Part shown: positions 23,185 to 30,405 of the stretch, one piece after another
Layout of the letters: each line of letters opens with the position of its first letter
Numbering within the stretch: the first letter of the stretch is position 1
DNA from: Kitasatospora phosalacinea
GTDB taxonomy: Bacteria; Actinomycetota; Actinomycetes; Streptomycetales; Streptomycetaceae
Reading direction: 5' to 3'
DNA length: 33,587 nucleotides
NCBI RefSeq assembly: GCF_000717185.1
Contig: NZ_JNYE01000087.1
Location: 1 to 33,587, forward strand
Made by a program: the position numbers and the translations under genes
Notes under the pieces: model-generated
Database searches by the model: none
The model's input: only the letters and a program-made list of their open reading frames with translations
Told to the model about the DNA's origin: nothing

Positions 23185-24597
23185 GTGACCACGGTGCAAA
23201 CGGAACGGGGCACGCGCCCGGGCGACCCCGCCCGACCGCCCGCCCCGGCCTGGCAGCGCGTCCTCACCGCCCCCGTCCGACAGGCCGGAGCCGTCGCCGC
23301 GGCCCTGCGCGCCGCCCCCCGGCGCCCGCTGCTGGCCGCCGCCGCGCTCTCCCTGCTCTCCCTGCTCGTCTACGCGGTCGTGCGGCACTTCGTCCACACC
23401 TCGATGGTCGACATGATGGTCTACCGGGCCGAGGGCGCCGCCGTCGCCGACGGCCACGACCTGTACGCGCTGCGGGTCACCCAGTGGAACCTGCCCGCGA
23501 CCTACCCGCCGTTCGCCGCGATGCTGTTCGTGCCGACCACCTGGTTCGGCGTCCCGTTCCTGCGCCTCGCCGTCACCGCCGGGAACCTGCTGCTGCTCGC
23601 CACCCTCGCCCACCTCTCCTTCAAGCTGGTCGGCTGGCCGCGCCGCGACCTGCGGCCGATCGGCGTCCTGCTCGTCACCGGACTGGGCGTCTGGCTGGAG
23701 CCGGTCTTCACCACCCTGCGCTACGGCCAGATCAACCTCGCGCTGGCCTGCCTGATCCTCTGGGACCTCACCCGCCCCGACTCCGCCCGCAGCAAGGGCG
23801 TCGCCATCGGCATCGCCGCCGGGATCAAGCTCACCCCCGGCCTGTTCGCCGTCTACCTGCTGATCACCGGCCGGGTCCGCGCCGCGTTCGTGGCCGGCGC
23901 CACCTTCGTCGGCACCTTCCTGATCGGCGCGCTGTTCCTCCCGGACGCCACCCGCGGCTTCTGGACGAAGTACATGTTCGACTCCAGCCGGGTCGGCAGC
24001 ACCGTCATCGTCGACAACCAGTCGCTGCGCGGCCTGGTCGCCCGCTACCTGCAGATCGAGAACCCCGGCACCGTCGCCACCGTGCTCGGCGCACTGGTCG
24101 CCGTCGCCGGACTCTCCGTCGCCGCCTGGGCGCACCGCAGCGCCCGCTGGTCGCCGCGCGCCGACGCCTGGAGCGTGTGCACCGCGCTGGTCACCGCCGT
24201 GCTGGTCTCCCCGATCAGCTGGACCCACCACTGGGTGTGGTGCGTGCCCGTGCTCGTCCTGCTCGCCGCCGAGGCCGCGCACGAGCGCTCCCGCCCCGCC
24301 GCCGTCCGGCGCCTGCGCTGGCGGGTCATCTTCGGCCTGACGCTGGCCGCCTTCCTGTCCTTCGCGATGTGGGCCGTCCCGCACAAGGGCGACCTGGACC
24401 TCCACCTGTCGGTCCTCAAGCAGTTCCCGGCGGGCGTCTACCCGCTGACGGGCCTGTGCTTCCTCGCCGTCGCCGCGCTCCGGGTCCGCTCCCGGCGGCT
24501 CGCGGCCGGCGCCCCGCTGGTGCGCGTCCCCGCCCCGCGCACCGACGCGGACGGGCTCGGCAGCACCGGCCCCCAGAAGGCCCCCGCGGCCCGCTGA
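23185..24597 (+). CDS. GT87-family polyprenyl-phosphate-mannose-dependent alpha-(1,2)-mannosyltransferase
   Basis: 470 residues, polytopic membrane protein with about ten helices. The early loop contains VDMMVYRAEGAAVADGHDLYALR, with the acidic residue expected at the catalytic site of GT-C enzymes. It is followed by LPATYPPFAAMLF (the Y-P-P motif typical of GT87/DUF2029), then TTLRYGQINLALACLILWDL, GIAAGIKLTPGLFAVYLLITGR, DNQSLRGLVARYL and SPISWTHHWVWCVPVLVLL; the last two are strong family signatures. These enzymes add mannose from a lipid-linked donor to glycolipids or polysaccharides on the outer membrane face, as in lipomannan-type synthesis. The GTG start at 23185 has GGAG eight bases upstream. 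It is a single gene, convergent with the second SsgA-like gene. The acceptor is unknown. Confidence 0.88.
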   Translation: MTTVQTERGTRPGDPARPPAPAWQRVLTAPVRQAGAVAAALRAAPRRPLLAAAALSLLSLLVYAVVRHFVHTSMVDMMVYRAEGAAVADGHDLYALRVTQWNLPATYPPFAAMLFVPTTWFGVPFLRLAVTAGNLLLLATLAHLSFKLVGWPRRDLRPIGVLLVTGLGVWLEPVFTTLRYGQINLALACLILWDLTRPDSARSKGVAIGIAAGIKLTPGLFAVYLLITGRVRAAFVAGATFVGTFLIGALFLPDATRGFWTKYMFDSSRVGSTVIVDNQSLRGLVARYLQIENPGTVATVLGALVAVAGLSVAAWAHRSARWSPRADAWSVCTALVTAVLVSPISWTHHWVWCVPVLVLLAAEAAHERSRPAAVRRLRWRVIFGLTLAAFLSFAMWAVPHKGDLDLHLSVLKQFPAGVYPLTGLCFLAVAALRVRSRRLAAGAPLVRVPAPRTDADGLGSTGPQKAPAAR

Positions 24598-24609
24598 TCC
24601 GGTCGTCCC

Positions 24610-24657
24610 GTCCCCGTCCCGGTTCCCGTCCCCGTCCCCGCTCCCGTTCCCGTCCCC
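24610..24657 (+). repeat. Hexamer tandem repeat (GTCCCC variants)
   Basis: Eight contiguous 6-bp units of GTCCCC, GTCCCG, GTTCCC and GCTCCC lie in the short gap between two convergent genes. It is simple-sequence DNA likely to vary between strains. Confidence 0.85.
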
Positions 24658-24766
24658 TCCGGTCGGCCGGGGCGTCCCGAGGGCGGGCGCTCCGGCGGAC
24701 GGCCGGGCGGGCGGGTCGGCCCGGACTGCGCCCGCACCCGCGCTCGGGACGGCCGTGCGCGCCCCC

Positions 24767-25186
24767 TCACGCCAGCAGCTCCGCCAGTGAACCGTCCAGG
24801 TCCATCGCCTCCAGCTCCGCCCCCGGCGGCACCAGCCGGTGCGCCCGCTCCAGCCAGGCCGCCACCGTCGGCAGCGGCGCCTCCAGCAGCGCGTCCCCCG
24901 CGGGCGAGCTGAGCGCCATGCACAGCACGCTGCGCCGCCCCGACCGGGTCGGCCAGATCCGCACGTCGCCCTGACCGCACGGCCGGAACGTCCCCTCCAC
25001 CAGCAGCTCGCGGGCGAACACCCAGGTCACCGGCGTCCCGCTGTCCAGGTGGAAGGTCACGTACACCGCGAACGGGTCGTGGCTCCCGTACGACAACCGG
25101 GCCGCCACCGGGACGCTGCGCTCCGGCGACAGCACCAGGTTCAGCTCCAGCTCCTGCTCCACCACTCCGGTCGACTGTCCGGCCAT
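24767..25186 (-). CDS. SsgA-like sporulation/cell-division regulator (second copy)
   Basis: 139 residues, the normal family length. Family blocks are LELNLVLSPERSVPVAARL, LSYGSHDPFAVYVTFHLDSG, PVTWVFARELLVEGTFRPCG, GDVRIWPTRSGRRSVLCMAL, LSSPAGDALLEAPLPTVAAWL and the ending DLDGSLAELLA. The agreement with the SsgA/SsgB consensus is closer than for the first copy at 11531-12028. The role is cytoplasmic, in septum placement or spore-wall formation; which SsgA-like protein it is cannot be decided, so no symbol is given. The ATG is preceded by GAGAGGG. It is divergent from the large RDD gene, with a 408-bp gap that must hold both promoters. Confidence 0.92.
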   Translation of the reverse strand: MAGQSTGVVEQELELNLVLSPERSVPVAARLSYGSHDPFAVYVTFHLDSGTPVTWVFARELLVEGTFRPCGQGDVRIWPTRSGRRSVLCMALSSPAGDALLEAPLPTVAAWLERAHRLVPPGAELEAMDLDGSLAELLA

Positions 25187-25594
25187 CGTCCTCACCCTCT
25201 CCGCCAAGCGGGCCGCGCTTCGGCCCCGCACCGGTCGAGAGCGCGGTCGCCGCGGACTCTTACACGGGTTGCGCGAGTTCCCGCGGAACTTTTTTCCGGC
25301 CGCACCCGGCAGAACCTTTTCCGCCCCGCCCCGGTTGTTCCGGACGGGAACACCGGAACCCGGAGCCGCCCGACCGCTGCTCCGCCACCGCCCCCGGAAC
25401 GGCCCCGGCCGTCCCGGGCGCACCTGCCGTACCACGTGTCTCCGCTCGTTACACGAGTTCCGGTGAACCCGGGGGACGAGGTCGTTCGAGGTACTACCCT
25501 TTGTGACTGCCCGGCGACTCTCCGCCCGCGGCTCCCCCACGCACGTCCGCACACCCGCACGCCGCGGTGCCGGTACGAAGGAAGACGCGACGCA
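25187..25594. other. Divergent promoter region between SsgA-like and RDD genes
   Basis: 408 bp without a gene. It contains two short T-runs (AACTTTTTTCCGG near 25290 and GAACCTTTTCCGC near 25315) that share a GAAC-TTTT-CCG core about 26 bp apart, and a GTACTACCCTTTGTG patch near 25490. These may mark regulator or sigma-factor sites, but I cannot assign them. Confidence 0.45.
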
Positions 25595-27586
25595 ATGACG
25601 GACCGGCCCTCCACCGCAGGCCCGATGCTCGGCGCGCCCCTGGCCGGGGACGCCGGAGCCCCCGGCTACTACCCCGACCCCTCGGTGCCCGGCTTCATCC
25701 GCTACTGGGCCGGCCACGCCTGGGTCCCCGGCACCAGCCGCCCCGCCCCCGCCCCCGGCGAACCGCTCGACCCGCCGCGCTTCGTCGCCCGCTACCTCAC
25801 CGCGCCCCCGTACGCCCTCCCGCCCGGCCTCGTCCCCGTGGCGGCGGCCGGGTCCGGGTCGGGGCCGGGGCCGGGAATGGGGCCGGAGCCGGGAGCGGGT
25901 CAGGAGGGAGCTGCGGGGCCGCTGGTCGAGACCGGGCCGATCTACCTGGACGAGACCCGGGCGCAGGCGGTCTTCACCATGCCCGTCCACCCCGAGGCGG
26001 GTACGGGTACGGGTACGGGTGCGACGGTGGTGGCGGTGGGCGGGGCGGCGGGATCCGGGCCGGGGGAGCTGGAGGTCCGCCCCCGCAACGAGATGGAGTC
26101 GCTGCGCCCCGTCGAGGCGGCCCCCTGGGCGGTCGCCGGGAACGGGCTGCAACCGGTCGCGGCCGAGTCCTGGGCCACCGCGGCCGCGCTGCACCTGGGC
26201 GGCGGGGGAGCGGGTGTGCCGACCGGCGCCGTCGTCGCTCCGCGGAAGGGGCGGGAGGGACAGCCCCGGGAAGGCACCCGGGAGGGCCGGGGCGCGCGGT
26301 CGGCCGGGGAGGCGCGGGAGGTGGAGGCCGCCGTCCGCCCGCTGGAACTGGCCGGGCCCGCGGCCGCGGTCGCCGTCGCCGTCGAGTCGGAGCCCGAGGC
26401 CGCCGTGGGCGTGGCGACGGTGCCGCGGGCCGCGCAGCCGCTCGGGGGGACGCCCTGGCACGGGGCCGGCGCCGGGGAGGGGGTCGGCCCCGGTGTCGGT
26501 GTCGGCGACGGTGTCGGTGACGGTGTCGGCGACGGTTCGGTGGGCCTGGCGGCCACGCCCAGGGCGCTGTTCGAACCGGTGCCGTCCGCGGAGCCGGCGG
26601 AGCCCGTACGGCCCTCGGCCGGGCCGCGGCCGGAGGCACCGGCGGGGGCGCTGTCGGAGGCGCTGGCGGAGGCACTGCCGCAGCCGCGGTCGGCCGACTC
26701 CGGTTCGGGGTGGCGGGCCGATCCGCGGGCGCAGCGCGGGCTGATGGAGACGGGCGGGGCTCCGCGCTGGGTGTCGTGGGGCGTCGAGCCGGAGCCCGGT
26801 GCCGCGGGGGCCGTCGATGCCGCCGGTGCGTCCGTGCAGGAGCAGGCTCCGGCGTCGGCTCCGGTTCCGGCGTCGGCTCCGGCTTCCGCGGAGGCGCCGG
26901 TCGAGGCGGAGCGGCCCGGGCGGGAGCCGCGGACGGCGCACGTCACCAGCGAGCGGGTCCGCCCGTCGCGCCGGGCCGGGGAGACCGTGCCCGCTCCGGC
27001 TGCTCGGGCCGCCCGGGCTGCTGAGGGTGCCGCGGCCGGAGCCAGGAAGCGGCGCACCGGGGCCCCGGCGCCCGTACCCGCGGGGCTGGGCGCGCGGGTG
27101 CTCGCGTGGCTGGTGGACGGGGCGGTCACGGTGGTGGTCGGCGCGGCCGTCGCGGTGCCGCTGGCCGGGACGGTGCGGGCGCACGTCCAGGAGAAGATCG
27201 ACCGGGCCGCGCTGGCCGCCAGCCTGACGGGACGGCAGCACCAGGTGTGGCTGCTGGACGGGACGGTGCTGAGCCGGGTGGGCGTGCTGCTCGGGGTGCT
27301 GCTGGTGTTCGGGCTGCTGTACCAGGTGCTGCCGACCGCCCGGACCGGCCAGACCTTCGGCAAGCGGCTGGCCCGGGTCAGGGTGGTCGCCGCGGGCGGA
27401 ACGGGCGCGCCCGGCTTCGGCCGGTCGCTGCTGCGCTGGCTGGTGCGCGGGTTGGGCACCGCCGTCCTGCTCGGCCCGCTCGCCGCGCTGCTGGACCGTC
27501 CGGCCCGGCGCGGCTGGCACGACCGGGCGGCGCGGACCCGGGTGGTACGGGCGGAGCGGGCGGTGCGGGCGGTGCGGGGACGCTGA
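25595..27586 (+). CDS. RDD-family membrane protein with N-terminal DUF2510-like domain
   Basis: 663 residues. Residues ~23-50 match the short DUF2510 motif (GYYPDPSVPGFIRYWAGHAW, the YPDP...R.W.G..W pattern). A very long disordered stretch (~50-490) follows, rich in Ala, Gly, Pro and Glu and containing simple repeats (GTGTGTG, GVGVGDGVGDGVGDG, PASAPVPASAPA). The last ~150 residues are an RDD domain: LGARVLAWLVDGAVTVVVGAAVAVPL with the R..D pair in the first helix, then VLLGVLLVFGLLYQVLPTARTGQTFGKRLARVRVV (GQT.GKRL is diagnostic) and a final hydrophobic region. RDD proteins are membrane proteins of mostly unknown function, some linked to cation or sodium tolerance. The ATG has GAAGGAAG upstream. 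It lies 74 bp before a second RDD gene. Confidence 0.82.
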   Translation: MTDRPSTAGPMLGAPLAGDAGAPGYYPDPSVPGFIRYWAGHAWVPGTSRPAPAPGEPLDPPRFVARYLTAPPYALPPGLVPVAAAGSGSGPGPGMGPEPGAGQEGAAGPLVETGPIYLDETRAQAVFTMPVHPEAGTGTGTGATVVAVGGAAGSGPGELEVRPRNEMESLRPVEAAPWAVAGNGLQPVAAESWATAAALHLGGGGAGVPTGAVVAPRKGREGQPREGTREGRGARSAGEAREVEAAVRPLELAGPAAAVAVAVESEPEAAVGVATVPRAAQPLGGTPWHGAGAGEGVGPGVGVGDGVGDGVGDGSVGLAATPRALFEPVPSAEPAEPVRPSAGPRPEAPAGALSEALAEALPQPRSADSGSGWRADPRAQRGLMETGGAPRWVSWGVEPEPGAAGAVDAAGASVQEQAPASAPVPASAPASAEAPVEAERPGREPRTAHVTSERVRPSRRAGETVPAPAARAARAAEGAAAGARKRRTGAPAPVPAGLGARVLAWLVDGAVTVVVGAAVAVPLAGTVRAHVQEKIDRAALAASLTGRQHQVWLLDGTVLSRVGVLLGVLLVFGLLYQVLPTARTGQTFGKRLARVRVVAAGGTGAPGFGRSLLRWLVRGLGTAVLLGPLAALLDRPARRGWHDRAARTRVVRAERAVRAVRGR

Positions 27587-27660
27587 GGGAGCGCGGCAAA
27601 ACGGACGGAAACGGATCAAATATCCCAACATCGTAGTATTCGCGGTGTTCTACTCGTGCC

Positions 27661-28383
27661 ATGAGCACCAGCGACCCCTCCGGAACCGAGCCGGAGGAGG
27701 GCGGACGGCCTTCCTTCGACAAGCAGCCCCCGTCGCCGGGCAGCCCGTACGACACCCCGCCCGGCTACGGCGGCCAGTACGGTGCCCCGGCCGACTCGGG
27801 CTCCCCCTACGACGCCCCGCCCCCCGGCTACGGCCCCCCGCCCGGCGGACCGGCCGGCCCGGGCGGCCCCGGAGGCCCCGGAGGCCCCGGAGGCTCCGGA
27901 GGTCCTGGCGACCCGTACGGTTCGCCCTACGGCGCGCCCGGGCCCGGCCCCGTCCCCGGCATGCCCCCGCTCGGCGGCTGGGGAGCGCGGATCGTCGCCC
28001 GGCTGGTCGACTACCTGCTGGTGCAGGTGATCGCCATCGTGGTGCTGCTCCCGTTCCTCCACTTCAACGAGCGGAACGGCTGGGCCGGCTCCTTCTGGCT
28101 CGGCGGAGCGATCTACCTGGTGTACGAGGGCCTGATGCTCAGCCGGGACGGGCAGACCCTCGGCAAGAAACTGATGAAGGTCCGGGTCGCCATGCTCACC
28201 GACGGCTCTTCCCCCACCCCCTCCGCCGCCTGGACCCGCGCCGCGGTCTTCATCTTCCCCGCGCTGATCTGCTGCGGCGCCCTCTGGTGGGTCATCGACG
28301 GCCTGTTCGGCGTCTTCGACAAGCCCTACCGCCAGTGCATCCACGACAAGGCGGCCAAGACCGTGGTGGTCTCGACCGACTGA
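27661..28383 (+). CDS. RDD-family membrane protein (short paralogue)
   Basis: 240 residues. The N-terminal ~100 are Pro/Gly/Tyr-rich and disordered (PPGYGGQYG, GGPGGPGGPGGSGG; the DNA shows a 9-bp GGCCCCGGA repeat). Then comes an RDD domain: LGGWGARIVARLVDYLLVQVIAIVVLL with the R-L-V-D core, YLVYEGLMLSRDGQTLGKKLMKVRVAML (GQT.GKKL) and AAVFIFPALICCGALWWVIDGLFGVFDK, ending RQCIHDKAAKTVVV. The function is unknown beyond membrane location. There is no Shine-Dalgarno before the ATG; a -10-like TAGTAT (27634-27639) in an A/T-rich patch suggests its own promoter and a very short leader. It is adjacent to the longer RDD gene, and a strong hairpin follows. Confidence 0.88.
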   Translation: MSTSDPSGTEPEEGGRPSFDKQPPSPGSPYDTPPGYGGQYGAPADSGSPYDAPPPGYGPPPGGPAGPGGPGGPGGPGGSGGPGDPYGSPYGAPGPGPVPGMPPLGGWGARIVARLVDYLLVQVIAIVVLLPFLHFNERNGWAGSFWLGGAIYLVYEGLMLSRDGQTLGKKLMKVRVAMLTDGSSPTPSAAWTRAAVFIFPALICCGALWWVIDGLFGVFDKPYRQCIHDKAAKTVVVSTD

Positions 28384-28402
28384 CACCCCTCCGCTCCTGG
28401 GC

Positions 28403-28442
28403 CCCGGGCGCGCGGCAGCCGTTGACCTGCCGCGGGCCCGGG
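28403..28442. terminator. Strong bidirectional terminator hairpin
   Basis: CCCGGGCGCGCGGCAG and CTGCCGCGGGCCCGGG pair over 16 bp with one mismatch around an 8-nt loop (CCGTTGAC), 20 bp after the RDD stop and between two convergent genes. Confidence 0.7.
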
Positions 28443-28475
28443 AGTCTTCGTCCTCGCGTCGGTGCGCGCCCGGCC

Positions 28476-28838
28476 TCAGTGCCCCTGGTGCGCGTACACC
28501 CGCTCCCGGGCGGCGGACGGCGCGGGCTGCTCCCGTCCCTCCTGCCCCTGCGGTGCCTGCTGTGCGGTGGCGGACGCCCGCGCCCGCGGCGGCAGGCGGC
28601 GGGCCGCGGCCGGGGACAGCAGGACGGCGGACAGCGTTCCGAGCGCGACGGCGAAGCCGACCAGCACCGCGATCCGCCACACCCCCGACTCCCCGGACAC
28701 GGCCAGCAGCGCCACCGCGGCGACCACCGCGACCAGCGTGCCGACACCCAACTGCACGGCACTGAAACGACTTCCGGACACCAACGCGGAAGCCCGGGAC
28801 GCGGCAACGGCACGGGACGGAACTGCGGGGCGCGGCAT
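28476..28838 (-). CDS. Small two-helix membrane protein, unknown
   Basis: 120 residues from the ATG at 28838, preceded by AGGGTGA. Longer frames upstream lack a ribosome site. A basic/Ser-rich start (RPAVPSRAVAASRASALVSG) is followed by two hydrophobic helices, FSAVQLGVGTLVAVVAAVALLAV and WRIAVLVGFAVALGTLSAVLLS. The C-terminal tail is rich in Gln, Arg and Ala and ends ARERVYAHQGH. Both ends are probably cytoplasmic. I recognise no family. It is convergent with the short RDD gene and divergent from endonuclease V. A real gene is supported by the ribosome site, the third-position bias and the terminator between convergent genes. Confidence 0.68.
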   Translation of the reverse strand: MPRPAVPSRAVAASRASALVSGSRFSAVQLGVGTLVAVVAAVALLAVSGESGVWRIAVLVGFAVALGTLSAVLLSPAAARRLPPRARASATAQQAPQGQEGREQPAPSAARERVYAHQGH

Positions 28839-29096
28839 GGCAGTCACCCTTCGCGCGGGGCGGGGGAAGCGGGGCGGAGAAACGGGTGCGGGGAAGAACG
28901 GTAAGTACAGCCTAACCGCCGTGAGTTGACCTACTCGGGGGCACGGGGGGCGCACAGGCTCACTCCCCGGCGGCCGCACCACCGCACCACCTCACCCGGC
29001 GCGTGCGACCGCCCGCTAACGTGCGTACGGACACGGCGGGCAGCACCGCGCCCGTCCGTCCGTCCGCCGCACCTGTTCCTGACACCGGGAGCCGCC

Positions 29097-29786
29097 ATGA
29101 CCGTCCCCGCCGACTGGCCCACCACGGCCGAGGCCGCCCGCGCCGAACAGGAACGCCTGCGCCCCCTCGTCGTCCCCGAAGGCCCCGAACCCCCGCGCCG
29201 CCCCGGCACGTTGATCGCCGGGGTCGACGTCGCCTACGACGACGAACGCGACGTCGTCGCCGCCGCGGCCGTCCTCCTCGACTACCCCACCCTCGACGTC
29301 GTCGAACAGGCCACCGCCGTCGGCCGGGTCGCCTTCCCCTACATCCCCGGCCTCCTCGCCTTCCGCGAACTCCCCGCCGTCCTCGACGCCCTGGCCCGCC
29401 TCACCCGCACCCCCCACCTCGTCGTCTGCGACGGCTACGGCCTCGCCCACCCCCGCCGCCTCGGCCTCGCCAGCCACCTCGGCGTCCACACCGGCCTCCC
29501 CACCCTCGGCATCGCCAAGAACCCCTTCACCTTCACCCACCAGCCCCCCGCCGACCACCGCGGCGCCTGGACCCCCCTCCTCGACGGCCCCGACCCCGTC
29601 GGCCGCGCCCTGCGCACCCGAGCGGGCGTCAAGCCCGTCTTCCTCTCCGTCGGCCACCGCATCGGCCTCGACGAAGCCACCGCCGTCACTCTCGCCCTCA
29701 CCCCCTCCTACCGCCTCCCCGAAACCACCCGCCGCGCCGACGCCCTCTGCCGCCAGGCCCTCGCCGCCACCGCCCCCGCCCCCTGA
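29097..29786 (+). CDS. nfi: Endonuclease V (deoxyinosine 3'-endonuclease)
   Basis: 229 residues, the usual family length. The catalytic acidic residues are all in place: D44 in IAGVDVAYDDE, E91 in FPYIPGLLAFRE (the FPY.PG...FRE block is diagnostic) and D112 in VVCDGYGLAHPRRLGLASHLG. The C-terminal part has GIAKNPF and KPVFLSVGHRIGLDEATAVTL, also family features. The enzyme nicks DNA near deaminated adenine (inosine) and starts repair in the cytoplasm. The ATG at 29097 has GGGAG upstream. Codon use is striking: almost every third position is C, more extreme than in neighbouring genes. It appears monocistronic; a promoter for the next cassette begins 28 bp after its stop. Confidence 0.93.
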   Translation: MTVPADWPTTAEAARAEQERLRPLVVPEGPEPPRRPGTLIAGVDVAYDDERDVVAAAAVLLDYPTLDVVEQATAVGRVAFPYIPGLLAFRELPAVLDALARLTRTPHLVVCDGYGLAHPRRLGLASHLGVHTGLPTLGIAKNPFTFTHQPPADHRGAWTPLLDGPDPVGRALRTRAGVKPVFLSVGHRIGLDEATAVTLALTPSYRLPETTRRADALCRQALAATAPAP

Positions 29787-29813
29787 TCCCACCCGCACCC
29801 ACCAGGGGGCGTG

Positions 29814-29842
29814 TTGACAGCCCGTTCCATGTGTTAGACATA
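29814..29842 (+). promoter_or_regulatory. Promoter of the right T7SS cassette
   Basis: A perfect -35 TTGACA (29814-29819) is followed by TGTTAGACATA. The -10 could be TAGACA (29835-29840, 15-bp spacer, extended by TGT) or GACATA (29837-29842, 17-bp spacer). It lies ~85 bp before the small ESX-like gene in a locally A/T-richer stretch, indicating a housekeeping-type promoter. Confidence 0.65.
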
Positions 29843-29927
29843 GAGGTTGGAGCCAACTTTCTTTCAGGCCCCAGGCGGTCGAGCAGGAGTCGCGCGGGGC
29901 AGCAGGTACGGGGGAGGTACGAGACAC

Positions 29928-30359
29928 ATGACTACGAGCGGCAACGGCTTCCAGGTGGAGGTCGACAACCTGCGAGCGTTCGCGTCCCAAGTGCGCGGGC
30001 TGCTGAGCGAGTTCGAGAGCGGTGCGGGCAAGTCCGCGGTGTACGGGGCGAGCGGCGTCGGCTCGGGGGCCTTCGGGAGCTTCGGCGAGGCGCAGGAACT
30101 GGGTGCGGCGTACAACCGCGCACGCGTGCAACTGAGCGGCCTTCTGGACCAGATCCAGGAAACCATCGATGTGGCACAGCAGAATGCGGACCACACGGCG
30201 ATGAACTACGAGGAGCACGAGCAGGACACCAGCAAGCGCATGACGATGGCGCAGGACGGGTGGACCACCACCTGGAGCCAGTCCGAACTGAACGCGCAGC
30301 AGGCGTCTGCCAAGGCACCGCAGAGCCAGCCGACGACCACGGCGAGGCCGCAGTGGTAA
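29928..30359 (+). CDS. Small ESX-like helical protein (right copy)
   Basis: 143 residues from the ATG at 29928, preceded by GGGGGAGGTAC. It is helical throughout, with a Gly/Ser break near residues 31-52 (GAGKSAVYGASGVGSGAFGS), and a Gln/Thr/Pro-rich end. There is no clean W-x-G, but Y94-E-E-H-E98 fits the YxxxD/E export element, as in the left small protein. It is placed 46 bp before the large WXG/Gly-rich gene, matching the order in the left cassette. It is likely one half of a secreted heterodimer or a chaperone-like partner; this is inferred from context. Sequence identity with the left small protein is not obvious by eye, so they may be only functional counterparts. Confidence 0.72.
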   Translation: MTTSGNGFQVEVDNLRAFASQVRGLLSEFESGAGKSAVYGASGVGSGAFGSFGEAQELGAAYNRARVQLSGLLDQIQETIDVAQQNADHTAMNYEEHEQDTSKRMTMAQDGWTTTWSQSELNAQQASAKAPQSQPTTTARPQW

Positions 30360-30405
30360 CGGCAAGGAAGACTGAGGTCACGGAAGAAGGACGGGGGACT
30401 GTACG

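Noticed and set aside
24767..27631. 954-codon minus-strand frame whose last 139 codons are the SsgA-like gene
   Set aside because: The extension upstream of 25186 is antisense to the RDD gene and is compositionally junk; the true start is the ATG at 25186.
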